64,000 bases of DNA from an uncultured Clostridia bacterium (GCA_947598585.1 CANQFK010000001.1:83345-147344); one strand, 5' to 3'; numbered from the stretch's first letter, positions 53,243-62,772 are shown. Notes: generated from the letters alone by a model not told the origin. A program made the numbers and translations.

Positions 53243-55339
53243 TTGAAAGTTGTTTTTTCAAAGAATCTCGGTTATTGTTCGGGCGTTAAGCGCGCGATAG
53301 AAATAGCGGAAAAGAACGCTCCGGGCGTAGTCACTTTGGGCGAACTGACTCATAACGAAAGAGTTATCGGGTCGCTTGAAGCCAAAGGCATTCATGCAGT
53401 AAACGACGTCGATTCCGTTACGTCCGACAAAGTTGTCATTCGTTCGCACGGAATAGGCCGCGCAGAATACGAAAAATTGCGGACAAGCGGCAAGACTATC
53501 ATAGACGCAACATGTCCGTTTGTGCAAAAGATCCACGACATAGTAAAAGAGCATTACGCCAAGGGATATCATATAGTGATAGTGGGCGACGCCGATCATC
53601 CCGAGGTAAAAGGGATAAACGGTTGGTGCGATAACACCGCGAGCATAATATCGTCCGAGGAAGAGTTGGAGCCGCTTTATACTCGAGAAAATCTGTGTTT
53701 TGTGTCGCAAACTACCGTTCCGATAAAAAAATATGCTAATATCATAAAAAAAATCGATAAAGACCGATTAAAAACAGTTGAAATTTTCGACACAATTTGC
53801 TATACTACTAAGGTAAGGCAATCAGAGGCGGAAAGTTTGGCTCGAAATTGCACTGTGATTCTTATCTTGGGTAGCCCCAAAAGCAAGAATACAAATAATC
53901 TTTACGATATTTGTTCAGGCATTTTGAGCAAGACTTACTTCATCGAAAGTCTTGAACAATTAAAAAAAATAAAATTAAGTCCCGATGATACGGTAGGAAT
54001 ATTGACGGGCGCATCGACTCCGACGGAGTTGATTATGGAGGTTAAAAGTTACATGAGTCAAAACGTGGAAGAGGTTCTTGTTTCCGACGAGCTTAAAACA
54101 GGTGTGGAAGAATCTCTCGTGAGTTACCGTGAAGGTAAGAGGGTTAAGGGTAAAGTCATTTCTGCAGATGAAAAGGGCATAAGGCTCAGCATCGGCGGCA
54201 AGTACGACGGCATTGTTTACGCCAATGAAGCGAACATTGACGAAACGTACGATCCGGCAAGTTTTCCCGAAGGTATGGAAATCGAAGCGATCATAATCGG
54301 CAAGAAAGACGCCGATACGGATTGTATTCCGCTTTCGAAACGCAAGATCGATCTCATCAAAGAGGGCGACAAAGTAGTCGATTCCATAAGAGATGGTTCT
54401 GTGTTCGAAGTAATGGCAACAAGCGATACCAAGGGCGGATTGCTTGCCAAACTCGGAACATACACTGTTTTTGTTCCCGCGTCGCAGGTAAAAGAAGTAG
54501 GCTTCCCCAAAGATCTTAAAGCTTATGTAAAGAAAAGACTGCGCCTTACGGTCTTGGAAATAGACGATAATAAACATAAGATCATCGCAAGCCAAAAGAA
54601 AGTTCTCGAAGCCGAGAGAAAGGAACGCGAAGAGATCTTCTGGGCTAACGTCGTTCCCAACGTTGTCGTAAGCGGTACCGTAAAAAGGATCACGTCTTTC
54701 GGCGCGTTTGTAAGCGTAGACGGATTCGACTGCCTTGCTCATATTGTGGATTTGTCCTGGAATCATATAAAGTCGGTAGACGAAGTTCTTAAAATCGGCG
54801 AAACTTACGATTTCCTTGTTCTCAGCGTAGACCGCGAAAAGGGCCGCGTATCGCTCGGATACAAGCAACTTCAACCGCATCCGTTCACGTTGGCTATGCA
54901 AAAATATCCCGTGGGCACCGTTGTTTCCGGCAAAGTCGTAAGCATCGTTCAGTTCGGCGCTTTCGTTCAGTTGGAACCGGGCATCGAAGGTTTGGTCCAT
55001 GTTTCCGAGGCTTCTCATTCGTTCGTCAAGAATATGAACGAAGTCGTTAAGATCGGAGATACCGTCAATGTAAAAGTTCTCGCTATCGACGAGCCCACGA
55101 GAAGGATCACTTTGAGCATGAAAGCATGCCTTCCCGAAGAAGAACATACCGAAGAAAAGAAAGAACTTACCGAGGAAGAGCGCGAGGAACGCAATAAAAA
55201 GTTTGCAAATCGTCCCAAAAAGACGGAGCGCAAACCCAAGGAAGAGGACGATTCGAGAAAAGAATGGAATGAAGACGCCGCTCTCAATCCGTTCGCCGAT
55301 CTTCTTAAAGATCTTAACATAAACGAAGAAAAACAGTAA
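53243..55339 (+). CDS. ispH: 4-hydroxy-3-methylbut-2-enyl diphosphate reductase fused to four S1 domains
   Basis: A 698-residue fusion. Residues 1-~285 are IspH (LytB), the last step of the non-mevalonate isoprenoid pathway, with the three iron-sulfur cysteines C12, C91 and C186, plus H37 and H119. The remainder holds four S1 RNA-binding domains (about 300-370, 380-455, 475-545, 560-632), the last two very typical (SGTVKRITSFGAFVSV, GLVHVSEASHS). A charged tail follows. The S1 half resembles ribosomal protein S1 homologues and may bind mRNA. The fusion is known in clostridia. Start is TTG 53243 after AAGGAG. Confidence 0.94.
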   Translation: MKVVFSKNLGYCSGVKRAIEIAEKNAPGVVTLGELTHNERVIGSLEAKGIHAVNDVDSVTSDKVVIRSHGIGRAEYEKLRTSGKTIIDATCPFVQKIHDIVKEHYAKGYHIVIVGDADHPEVKGINGWCDNTASIISSEEELEPLYTRENLCFVSQTTVPIKKYANIIKKIDKDRLKTVEIFDTICYTTKVRQSEAESLARNCTVILILGSPKSKNTNNLYDICSGILSKTYFIESLEQLKKIKLSPDDTVGILTGASTPTELIMEVKSYMSQNVEEVLVSDELKTGVEESLVSYREGKRVKGKVISADEKGIRLSIGGKYDGIVYANEANIDETYDPASFPEGMEIEAIIIGKKDADTDCIPLSKRKIDLIKEGDKVVDSIRDGSVFEVMATSDTKGGLLAKLGTYTVFVPASQVKEVGFPKDLKAYVKKRLRLTVLEIDDNKHKIIASQKKVLEAERKEREEIFWANVVPNVVVSGTVKRITSFGAFVSVDGFDCLAHIVDLSWNHIKSVDEVLKIGETYDFLVLSVDREKGRVSLGYKQLQPHPFTLAMQKYPVGTVVSGKVVSIVQFGAFVQLEPGIEGLVHVSEASHSFVKNMNEVVKIGDTVNVKVLAIDEPTRRITLSMKACLPEEEHTEEKKELTEEEREERNKKFANRPKKTERKPKEEDDSRKEWNEDAALNPFADLLKDLNINEEKQ

Positions 55340-55348
55340 TAACTTATT

Positions 55349-55378
55349 TGCCTCTGCTTGCTCAGAGGCATTTATTTT
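55349..55378 (+). terminator. Rho-independent terminator after ispH-S1
   Basis: TGCCTCTG pairs perfectly with CAGAGGCA, loop CTTGCT, then TTTATTTTA. Confidence 0.82.
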
Positions 55379-55414
55379 ACGAACACAATGATCGGATATT
55401 CCATATATATTTTT

Positions 55415-56167
55415 ATGAGAATTTTCGATTTACATAATGACGCATTGACGGCAGGCGGATCCGCGACAGACGACGATGTTATTTATGCCGTCTGGACCAC
55501 CTGTCTTAACAAGCAAAAAGTGTTCGATATCTTAGACGGCGCTCCTGACAGAATGATTGCGATAGAGGATTGCGGAATATTTGCGGACGATATAAGTTCG
55601 TTGATCTCCCGCCGTAAAATCATGTACGCGGGACTTACCTGGAATCACGAAAACGATCTTGCCGGGGGAACTTATTCTTCCGAACGATTGAAGTTACTTG
55701 GCAAAGATGCCGTAAGGATTTTGAATACGAACAACATAGTTGTAGATACGGCGCATTTGAACGAGGCGAGTTTTTATGATGTCATCGAGATCGCCGATAA
55801 TGTGATTTGTAGCCATACTTGTTTTAATTATATAAATGATCATCCTCGAAATTTGACATGCGATCAGATATCTGCTATAATAAGTAAAGGCGGCATAATA
55901 GGTCTTTGCTTAGTGAGCGATTTTTTGGGCGGCAATACGATAGACGACGTTATACGACATATCGATTGGTTTTTGTCGCATTTCGGAGATAAAAATTTAT
56001 CGATAGGAACGGACTTTTACGGCACGTCCGATCTGCCCAAAGATCTCGGTTGCTACAAAGACTTCGACAAGTTGACGCTTGCAATGATAAAGCGCGGATA
56101 TTCCGACGCTACTATACATAGGATCTTATATGAAAATGCAGCTGCCTATTTTTCTGAACGCTATTAG
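55415..56167 (+). CDS. Membrane dipeptidase (peptidase family M19)
   Basis: A 250-residue metallopeptidase of the renal dipeptidase family, shorter than usual (~320). It begins FDLHNDAL, the metal-binding HxD pair, with IEDC (metal glutamate) and LTWNHEND next. VICSHTCFNYINDHPRNLTCDQ, GIIGLCLVSDFLGG and IGTDFYGTSDLP match the M19 pattern. These enzymes cleave dipeptides, often with D-amino acids, or beta-lactams. The start is uncertain: ATG 55415 gives the family N-terminus but has no ribosome binding site; ATG 55388 is also possible. The longer frame from 55358 begins in the terminator and is unlikely. Confidence 0.82.
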   Translation: MRIFDLHNDALTAGGSATDDDVIYAVWTTCLNKQKVFDILDGAPDRMIAIEDCGIFADDISSLISRRKIMYAGLTWNHENDLAGGTYSSERLKLLGKDAVRILNTNNIVVDTAHLNEASFYDVIEIADNVICSHTCFNYINDHPRNLTCDQISAIISKGGIIGLCLVSDFLGGNTIDDVIRHIDWFLSHFGDKNLSIGTDFYGTSDLPKDLGCYKDFDKLTLAMIKRGYSDATIHRILYENAAAYFSERY

Positions 56168-56175
56168 GAGAAGTT

Positions 56176-57600
56176 ATGAAAGATCTATACGAAAACCCGT
56201 TAAATACAAGATATTCGTCTAAGGAAATGTCGCATCTGTTTTCGGACGACTATAAATTCACGCTTTGGCGCAAACTTTGGATAGCGCTTGCCGAAAGCGA
56301 AATGGAGCTCGGGCTCAATATCACTCAAAGTCAGATAGACGAGATGAAAAAGTTTGTTTCGGATATCAACTATGAGGTCGCCGAAGAGAGAGAAAAAGTC
56401 GTGCGTCATGACGTTATGGCTCATGTCTACGCTTACGGTCAGCAGGCCGTTTCCGCAAAAGGAATTATACATCTCGGAGCGACGAGTTGTTATGTGACCG
56501 ACAATGCCGATATAATAATCATTGACAACGCTTTGAAGTTGGTGCAAAAAAAGCTGGTCGCCGTTATGGACAAGCTGGCTCGTTTTGCCGACAAATACAA
56601 GGATCTTCCCATACTCGGATATACGCATCTTCAACCGGCGCAACTGACGACGCTCGGGAAGCGCGCCTCGTTGTGGCTTCAAGATCTGTGGCTCGATTAT
56701 GAATCTCTCGGCGAAGTGATCGCAAAGGTAAGGCTCAGAGGCGTAAAGGGCACTACGGGCACACAGGCAAGTTTTTTGGATTTGTTCGGCGACGGCAAAA
56801 AGGTGGACGAGCTCGAAAAGAAAGTCGTAAAAAAGATGGGATATTCGTCCGCATATGCCGTTACGGGTCAGACATATCCCAGAAAGTTCGATTACAATGT
56901 GCTCAGCGTATTGTCCCAGATTGCGCAAAGCGCGTATAAATTCGCAAACGATCTCAGAATTTTGCAAAGTCTTAAAGAGATCGAAGAGCCTTTTGAAAAA
57001 TCTCAGATAGGGTCTTCGGCAATGGCATATAAGCGCAATCCCATGCGAAGCGAACGCATTTGCGCACTCAGTAAATTCGTTATTTCTCTTCCCGTCAACG
57101 AAGCGGTCACGGCAGGAACGCAATGGATGGAGCGTACTCTCGACGACAGCGCGAATAAGCGAATCACCATATCGCAGGCTTTCCTTGCGATAGACGGCAT
57201 TTTGAATATTTACAATAATATTGCCGACGGTATAGTCGTTTACGATAAGGTCATTCATAAACACATTATGGCGGAGTTGCCGTTTATGGCGACCGAAAAT
57301 ATCATTATGGAATGCGTCAAAGCGGGCGGCGACAGGCAGGAACTTCATGAAAGGATAAGAGTTCATTCCATGGAAAGCGGCAAACGCGTCAAAGAGGGTC
57401 ACGATAACGACCTTATCGACAGAATAAAGAAAGATGATATTTTTGCCGCTGTCAAAGACGATCTGGATAAAATGCTCGATCCGAAAGCGTTTACGGGCAG
57501 AGCGAAGGAACAAGTCGAAAGATTTTTAAAGGAATACATCAAACCTATATTGGATAGGCATGCAGTCGACCTTGATTTCAGATACGAATTGAATGTTTGA
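56176..57600 (+). CDS. purB: Adenylosuccinate lyase
   Basis: A 474-residue member of the fumarase/aspartase superfamily. It cleaves adenylosuccinate and SAICAR in purine synthesis. The signature GSSAMAYKRNPMRSE with the catalytic serine, THLQPAQLTTLGKRA with the general acid histidine and MAHVYAYGQQ are present. The C-terminal ADSL domain follows. Length is normal. AGGAG precedes ATG by 8 bases. It is probably cotranscribed with the dipeptidase; a TGTTTGA-TCT-TCAAACA hairpin overlaps its end. Confidence 0.96.
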   Translation: MKDLYENPLNTRYSSKEMSHLFSDDYKFTLWRKLWIALAESEMELGLNITQSQIDEMKKFVSDINYEVAEEREKVVRHDVMAHVYAYGQQAVSAKGIIHLGATSCYVTDNADIIIIDNALKLVQKKLVAVMDKLARFADKYKDLPILGYTHLQPAQLTTLGKRASLWLQDLWLDYESLGEVIAKVRLRGVKGTTGTQASFLDLFGDGKKVDELEKKVVKKMGYSSAYAVTGQTYPRKFDYNVLSVLSQIAQSAYKFANDLRILQSLKEIEEPFEKSQIGSSAMAYKRNPMRSERICALSKFVISLPVNEAVTAGTQWMERTLDDSANKRITISQAFLAIDGILNIYNNIADGIVVYDKVIHKHIMAELPFMATENIIMECVKAGGDRQELHERIRVHSMESGKRVKEGHDNDLIDRIKKDDIFAAVKDDLDKMLDPKAFTGRAKEQVERFLKEYIKPILDRHAVDLDFRYELNV

Positions 57601-57652
57601 TCTTCAAACATATAAAACAATTCTTTTGGAGAAACTTTATAAGGTATAACTA

Positions 57653-59728
57653 ATGATATTTCTAATATTAAAAATATATTTTATAATTGCTTTGATCTCT
57701 CTGGTGCTTTATTTACCGCGAATAAACGGATTCAGATATGCGTTTAAATTTTTTCCGCACAACGAATCCTGCGTAAAGCACCGTATTGCCGTATTGGTCC
57801 CGGCGCGCAACGAAAGTTCTGTTATCGGCGATCTGTTTTCTTCGATCTCCGTACAGGATTACGATAAAGATTTTTACGACGTTTTCGTCATCGTGCAAGA
57901 TGAAAACGATCCTACGATAAAAATGTCCGAAAAGTACGGGGCGAAAGTGACCGTTATTTCCGATCAACATTGCAAAGGTGACGCTCTCAACGGGTTTTTC
58001 GAAAAATTGGGCGACGGCATAAAGAAATATGACGCATTCGTTATTGTAGACGCGGACGGAGTCCTTTCTCCGACATATTTGAGCGAACTCAATTTGGCTC
58101 TCGAAAACGACGCCGAAATTTTCGTTACGAAAAAACTTGCAAAAAACTTTTTGGGCGACAAAAACGACAGATCGGTATTCTCCAACTGTTCCGCATTGAC
58201 ATATCCCATGGTGGACGATTGCGGCAACGCTTACAGGACAAAAAAGAAAATGCCTCTCAATATCTGCGGACAAGGTCTTATGATAAGACGAGAGGTCATC
58301 GAGGAGATCGGCGGTTGGCCGTACAGGACGATGACCGAAGATTACGAACTCAAACTCGACAGTTTGTTGCGCGGATACAGGTCTTTGTATTATCCGTATG
58401 CCGTTCTTTATACCGAGGAAGCTATAAGTCACAAGGAAAATTTTTCGCGCAGGGTAAGATGGCTTACGGGATACAAACAATGCGACAAAAAATACAAAGA
58501 GAGTATTCGCGAGCAAGTAAGAGAGAAAAAACGAATAAACAAAGGTGAAGCCGAATACTTTTTCGGTCTGCTCCCGTACTTTTTGTTTCTTGTGGACACT
58601 ATCGTTACCGTGGCGTTCGGTCTTGGACTTGCGATCTTTTACTATGTCAAAGGTATTCCGTATTTCATAACCGCGCTCATGCTTTTGGTGGCTTTGCCCA
58701 CGATTATATTGTACGGCATTCTGAATTTGTTCAGCTTGTTCGCCATGATAATAGCGCATGACGCGTTCGGAATGATAACTCAACGAGAATGTCTTGCGGT
58801 GCTTTTGTACAATCCCATCTATTTGCTCGAATATGTCTGCGTGTATCTTGTAAGTTTAAAGAGATTGCATAGCAATAATGCCATAGTATGGCAGCAGACA
58901 GAGCGCGTGACGGATACTCTGAAAAAGAAAAAGCGTTCCAAAAAAGAAATAATCGACGGCGTTCAAAATACATTGGAAGGCTATCGCAGATTTTCCATGG
59001 AAACCATTGCTTACGGCGACAAATGGGTGATGCCGAACGGCGATTTCAAATATCGTCAAAATTCGGTGAACAGGATCGAAACGGGATTCTGGCGTTCGAT
59101 AATGGCAATGTTCGGACCCATACTCATTAAAGTAAAGTACGGAGCTAAGGTCGTAGGCAAAAAGAATCTCAAACTCGTAAAAAAGAGCGGAGCCATAACG
59201 ATATGCAACCATATCCATTATCTCGATACGCTTTTTGTGCGTCAGGGAATAGGACATATCAATTCCTTTCATACCATGGCGCCGTGGAACAACAAAAAGG
59301 GAGCGGGCGGCCATATCATAAGACATGGCGGAATGTTGCCGCTCAGTTCGGATTACACCGCAATGAAAAATCTGGCGGCGGAAATGGAGAGGCTGTTAAA
59401 GAAAGGTAAAAGGATCAACTTTTATCCCGAACATTCCATGTGGTGGAATTATCAAAAGCCGCGTCCCATGAAAGACGGTGCGTTCCATTATGCGGTCAAA
59501 TTCGACGTGCCCGTTTTGCCCGTATTCTGCACATTCACCAAAACCAAAAAGGGCAAAATGAAAAAATTGAGGATACACGTTTTGCCGCCCATATACGCAG
59601 ACGGGTCTTTGCCTCGTAAGGAGCGCGTTCTGAATATGAAAAAGCAGGCGGAGGACGCATGGAAAAAATGCTATGAAACCGCTTACGGAAAGAAACTCGA
59701 ATATCTTCCCGACAGGCGAGCAGCTTAA
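57653..59728 (+). CDS. Glycosyltransferase family 2 fused to PlsC-like acyltransferase
   Basis: A 691-residue two-domain membrane protein. Residues ~1-20 form a membrane segment. Residues ~40-280 are a GT2 domain (VLVPARNESS, VDADG, MTEDYELK, and RRVRWLTGY for the QxxRW position). Three to four membrane segments (about 300-400) follow. The last ~190 residues are a PlsC-type acyltransferase with NHIHYLD (N519 onward) and YPEHSMW in place of FPEGTRS, then KPRPMKDGAFHYA. GT2 and acyltransferase in one chain suggests synthesis of an acylated glycolipid or glycan at the membrane. Substrates are unknown. AAGG lies 8 bases before ATG. A strong terminator follows. Confidence 0.85.
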   Translation: MIFLILKIYFIIALISLVLYLPRINGFRYAFKFFPHNESCVKHRIAVLVPARNESSVIGDLFSSISVQDYDKDFYDVFVIVQDENDPTIKMSEKYGAKVTVISDQHCKGDALNGFFEKLGDGIKKYDAFVIVDADGVLSPTYLSELNLALENDAEIFVTKKLAKNFLGDKNDRSVFSNCSALTYPMVDDCGNAYRTKKKMPLNICGQGLMIRREVIEEIGGWPYRTMTEDYELKLDSLLRGYRSLYYPYAVLYTEEAISHKENFSRRVRWLTGYKQCDKKYKESIREQVREKKRINKGEAEYFFGLLPYFLFLVDTIVTVAFGLGLAIFYYVKGIPYFITALMLLVALPTIILYGILNLFSLFAMIIAHDAFGMITQRECLAVLLYNPIYLLEYVCVYLVSLKRLHSNNAIVWQQTERVTDTLKKKKRSKKEIIDGVQNTLEGYRRFSMETIAYGDKWVMPNGDFKYRQNSVNRIETGFWRSIMAMFGPILIKVKYGAKVVGKKNLKLVKKSGAITICNHIHYLDTLFVRQGIGHINSFHTMAPWNNKKGAGGHIIRHGGMLPLSSDYTAMKNLAAEMERLLKKGKRINFYPEHSMWWNYQKPRPMKDGAFHYAVKFDVPVLPVFCTFTKTKKGKMKKLRIHVLPPIYADGSLPRKERVLNMKKQAEDAWKKCYETAYGKKLEYLPDRRAA

Positions 59729-59731
59729 ACT

Positions 59732-59759
59732 AAAAAAGCCCGACGAGGCTTTTTTGTTT
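59732..59759 (+). terminator. Rho-independent terminator after GT2-acyltransferase gene
   Basis: AAAAAAGCC (59732-59740) pairs with GGCTTTTTT (59747-59755), loop CGACGA, then a T-rich tail. Confidence 0.88.
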
Positions 59760-59812
59760 AAAAGCGCATAAAAAGTCAAGATAAAATTTACGCTTTGAGT
59801 TACAATAGACGC

Positions 59813-60712
59813 ATGGACAGAGATTCGGACATTATCAAATCTATCGAATATATCGAAACGCATCTGACGGACAATATCGATTGCAAAGACGTCGCGAGCA
59901 ATATTTATGCGTCGGCATATCACTTTCAACGTATTTTCGGAATGGTGTGCGGTATAAACGTAGCCGACTACATAAGGCGCAGAAGATTGTCCCTTGCCGC
60001 CATTGATATACTCGACGGCGCGAAGATAATCGACGTGGCGTTCAAGTATGGATATGGCTCTCCCGAAAGTTTTGCAAGGGCTTTTATGCGCTTTCACGGA
60101 GTTCTGCCGTCGGAAATAACAAAGGAGTCCGTGAAATTCTATCCTCGAATTTGCCCGAGAGGAGATAACGTTATGGATATCAAATTCAGAAATTTGCCCG
60201 AAACGGTTTTTGTAGGATATAAGAGCCGATTTACGGGTGTGCCATACGGCGAAATGCGGAAAAATCAGGAGGAAAAATTCTTTTGCTCGACAAGGGGAAA
60301 ACAATGGCTACTTATAGGCGCGTCGAATGAGCCGAGCATAGATTATTGTATCGTCGATAATGTCGGCGAGGACGGCTATGATTTTTATATTGCCTATAAA
60401 CTTGGCGAAAGCGTTCGTAAAGACATATTCGATCCCGCCGTATCGGGAATAGACGTAAGCAAAATGGATCTTAAAATTTTGAATGTTCCGAGATCGAGAT
60501 ACGCTTATTTCAAAACCGACAGATCAAAGGATCCGCTTACGGAATTTTTCGAACTGAGAAAGAATGTGGCTTTAAGCGGTAAACTTACTATCCTGAACGC
60601 GCCCGAAATAACCGCGATACATTGGCGCGATTACAAACGAAAGAATTTCGCCGAAAATCGTTACATAGAACTTTTTATTCCCATTGAGGATAATAGCAAG
60701 GAGATAAAATGA
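59813..60712 (+). CDS. AraC family regulator with GyrI-like effector domain
   Basis: A 299-residue transcription regulator. The N-terminal ~105 residues carry two AraC helix-turn-helix motifs (DVASNIYASAYHFQRIFG and DVAFKYGYGSPESFARAFMRFHGVLPSE). Residues ~120-299 form a GyrI-like/effector-binding domain (RNLPETVFVGYKSRF, RSRYAYFKT, and the FIPI end). This Rob/SoxS-like layout with a small-molecule pocket is common for drug or stress sensors. Start is uncertain: ATG 59813 lies 6 bases after TACAAT (59801-59806), which would make a leaderless mRNA; TTG 59795 is the alternative. It overlaps the PPOX gene by 4 bases, which may be its target. Confidence 0.86.
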   Translation: MDRDSDIIKSIEYIETHLTDNIDCKDVASNIYASAYHFQRIFGMVCGINVADYIRRRRLSLAAIDILDGAKIIDVAFKYGYGSPESFARAFMRFHGVLPSEITKESVKFYPRICPRGDNVMDIKFRNLPETVFVGYKSRFTGVPYGEMRKNQEEKFFCSTRGKQWLLIGASNEPSIDYCIVDNVGEDGYDFYIAYKLGESVRKDIFDPAVSGIDVSKMDLKILNVPRSRYAYFKTDRSKDPLTEFFELRKNVALSGKLTILNAPEITAIHWRDYKRKNFAENRYIELFIPIEDNSKEIK

Positions 60713-61176
60713 ACAGAAAGGACAGAGAAGTGTGCGGCGCGGATATTACGGATATTCTCGATCGCTGCGATACGCTGAGAATAGGTCTTATAAACGGCAA
60801 AGGTGTATACGTTGTTCCCGTGTCGTTCGGAACGGAAGTAAAGGACAACGTCCTTACGATATATTTTCACTGCGCAAAATACGGATTGAAGATCGATTGC
60901 TCCAACGCTCATTCCGAAGTGGGCTTCGAGGCGGATATATTTTATAAGACGGAGCCTGTCGGCATGAGCATTACCGCACGTTATGAAAGCGTGATAGGGT
61001 CGGGTACTATCGTCGAGGCGTCGGAGGAAGAGAAGATTCACGGATTAAACAAAATTCTCGAACACTATCATTATCACGACTTTCCTATCGAAAACTGCAA
61101 AAGCCTGCCGCGCACTGCCGTGTACAAAATTATCGTAAGTGAGATTACGGGCAAACGCAATTTGCCTCAAAATTAG
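60709..61176 (+). CDS. Pyridoxamine 5'-phosphate oxidase-like flavin protein (NimA type)
   Basis: A 155-residue split-barrel flavoprotein related to NimA nitroimidazole reductases and PPOX-family proteins. Visible are [21 protein letters not shown] near the start, [12 protein letters not shown] for the flavin-binding HxAxxG-like site, VGFEAD, and [10 protein letters not shown] followed by [14 protein letters not shown]. Such proteins bind FMN or FAD and reduce or detoxify small molecules. It starts in the overlap ATGA with the AraC gene, with AAGGAG upstream. Confidence 0.85.
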   Translation: MNRKDREVCGADITDILDRCDTLRIGLINGKGVYVVPVSFGTEVKDNVLTIYFHCAKYGLKIDCSNAHSEVGFEADIFYKTEPVGMSITARYESVIGSGTIVEASEEEKIHGLNKILEHYHYHDFPIENCKSLPRTAVYKIIVSEITGKRNLPQN

Positions 61177-61184
61177 TTGAAGAT

Positions 61185-61514
61185 ATGGCGATATTTGAAG
61201 ATTTTATAAAAACGGATATTCGCGTCGGGACGATCATAGCTGCGGAACCGTTTGCAAAGGCAAAAAAACCTGCTTATAAGCTGAAAATCGATTTCGGCGA
61301 CGAAATCGGAATAAAAAGATCGTCGGCGCAAATAACCGATCGTTATTCGCCCGACGAACTTATAGGCAAACAAATTTTAGGTGTGGTTAATTTTCCGCCA
61401 AGACAGATCGCCGACTTCATGTCCGAAGTTTTGGTCCTCGGCACATACAGTGACGGCGGGGTAGTGCTTGCGGTCCCCGATAAAAAAGCAAAGAACGGCG
61501 ATAAATTGGGCTGA
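61185..61514 (+). CDS. csaA: CsaA-like tRNA-binding domain protein
   Basis: A 109-residue single OB-fold protein of the CsaA/tRNA_bind family. Signatures: [41 protein letters not shown] and [19 protein letters not shown]. CsaA has been described as an export-related chaperone in Bacillus; the fold binds tRNA-like RNA or protein. It is complete and of normal length. It lies 8 bases after the PPOX gene. Confidence 0.92.
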   Translation: MAIFEDFIKTDIRVGTIIAAEPFAKAKKPAYKLKIDFGDEIGIKRSSAQITDRYSPDELIGKQILGVVNFPPRQIADFMSEVLVLGTYSDGGVVLAVPDKKAKNGDKLG

Positions 61515-61529
61515 AAAAAAGGAATTTTG

Positions 61530-62156
61530 TTATCTCAAACCGTCGGGAAAACTTGTAAAGTTTTCGTGTTCGGCTTTCGGCAAGCCGTATTTTTCTTTGC
61601 CCAAACGTATGGCTTTTATCATAAACGCCATATTCCTGCCTAAATTTCTCATTGTTTGGAGCCCCTCGGCGTCTTTTTCAACGTCCTCCGCGGTAAACCC
61701 ATGGACTTCGTTCCAATATGAACTCGACACAATGGGCATGCTCGAAATAGTAAAATATTTGTTTATTTCGTCAAATGCCGACGTGCTGCCCGCTCTTCGC
61801 GAGGACAATACAGCTGCGCCGACTTTCATGGTTTTGTCAAAAGGCGTGCTGTAAAATAATCTGTCAAGCAGAGATATCAACGATCCGTTTGAACCCGCAT
61901 AATAGACGGGCGAACCGATAACAATCCCGTCCGATGTTTCAAACAACGGGGCTATTTCGTTGACAAGATCGTTAAAAATACATTTTCCCGTTTTTCGACA
62001 ATTGCCGTCGGCAATGCAACCACGGATAGCTTTGTTCCCGATAGCTATCGTTTGGGTATTTATTCCCTCGTTGTTCAATGTTGTTTCTACTTCCTTTAAC
62101 GCTCTTGCCGTGCAGCCGTTTTCGCGAGGGCTTCCGTTCAATAATAAAACTTTCAT
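61530..62156 (-). CDS. NADPH-dependent FMN reductase/flavodoxin-fold protein
   Basis: A 208-residue flavodoxin-like oxidoreductase. It begins KVLLLNGSPRENGCTARAL, the FMN phosphate-binding loop, with GIVIGSPVYYAGSNGSLISLLDRLFY and VGAAVLSSRRAGSTSAFDE. A cysteine-containing loop (GCIADGNCRKTGKC) suggests an iron-sulfur flavoprotein relative, but the spacing does not form a clear cluster motif. It is encoded convergently with csaA, only 15 bases apart. AAGGAG precedes the ATG. Substrate unknown; quinones or nitro compounds are typical. Confidence 0.9.
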   Translation of the reverse strand: MKVLLLNGSPRENGCTARALKEVETTLNNEGINTQTIAIGNKAIRGCIADGNCRKTGKCIFNDLVNEIAPLFETSDGIVIGSPVYYAGSNGSLISLLDRLFYSTPFDKTMKVGAAVLSSRRAGSTSAFDEINKYFTISSMPIVSSSYWNEVHGFTAEDVEKDAEGLQTMRNLGRNMAFMIKAIRLGKEKYGLPKAEHENFTSFPDGLR

Positions 62157-62202
62157 TTCCTAACTCCTTATGCAATAAGATCGTATGATAAATAAAATCA
62201 TA

Positions 62203-62772
62203 TCATAATTTGTCATTATAATAATTTGTTATAAATTCTTCGATATTTGAGGCGACCCGACGATAACAACGCGCTTCGCCGATTTTCTCGTGCTCCCAAA
62301 TATATATTGTCGTACCTTCGGGCAAGCCGTCTGCACCGATATGGTAGCCGTAATAATCCCCGCAACCGTTTTTGGCGAAAAAGATAAAGCTTTGTACGTT
62401 ATCGACGTATTCTTCCTGTTTTCCCTCTTCTTCGAAAAAAGCGCGCCAACTGTTACGAAGATCGTTTGTTGTTTCGGTGATCTCTTGTGCCGACATCAGC
62501 GCCCAACCACCGTCGCCGTTGACTTCTCCGAGCAAGTCTTTCAATTCTTGCGGGAACGGATAGCCGACCGATTTTTCCGCAAGAGCGATTTCGTTTTCAG
62601 GGCAGGGAGAACCTAATTTGACGCATTTGATTTTTTTGGTCATTTTCGAAAGAAGTTTTCGATAGGGCGTTCCTTTAACTTGTTTTTTTAACTTGCGAAG
62701 ATTTGCGCCGTATACTAATTCCATAATGAGCGCACAGATTTCTATCGTTATAATAATTATCGAACAAATCAC
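62203..62772 (-). CDS. SMI1/KNR4 domain membrane protein, main part of a frameshifted gene
   Basis: A 189-residue ORF from GTG 62772. A hydrophobic helix (about 2-20) is followed by a basic stretch and then a SMI1/KNR4 domain (residues ~60-185): ENEIALAEKSVGYPFPQELKDLL, VNGDGGW, FFAKNGCGDYYGYHI, and IYIWEHEKIGEARCYRRVASNIEEFI. SMI1/KNR4 proteins in bacteria are mostly immunity proteins for polymorphic toxins, though housekeeping members exist. No ribosome binding site precedes GTG. The frame stays open upstream and encodes a further membrane helix, and joins with an upstream ORF if one base is restored at 62862-62866. No toxin gene is visible beside it. Confidence 0.75.
   Translation of the reverse strand: MICSIIIITIEICALIMELVYGANLRKLKKQVKGTPYRKLLSKMTKKIKCVKLGSPCPENEIALAEKSVGYPFPQELKDLLGEVNGDGGWALMSAQEITETTNDLRNSWRAFFEEEGKQEEYVDNVQSFIFFAKNGCGDYYGYHIGADGLPEGTTIYIWEHEKIGEARCYRRVASNIEEFITNYYNDKL

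Noticed and set aside
56200..57513. 437-codon reverse frame opposite purB
   Set aside because: Antisense shadow of a gene with clear motifs.
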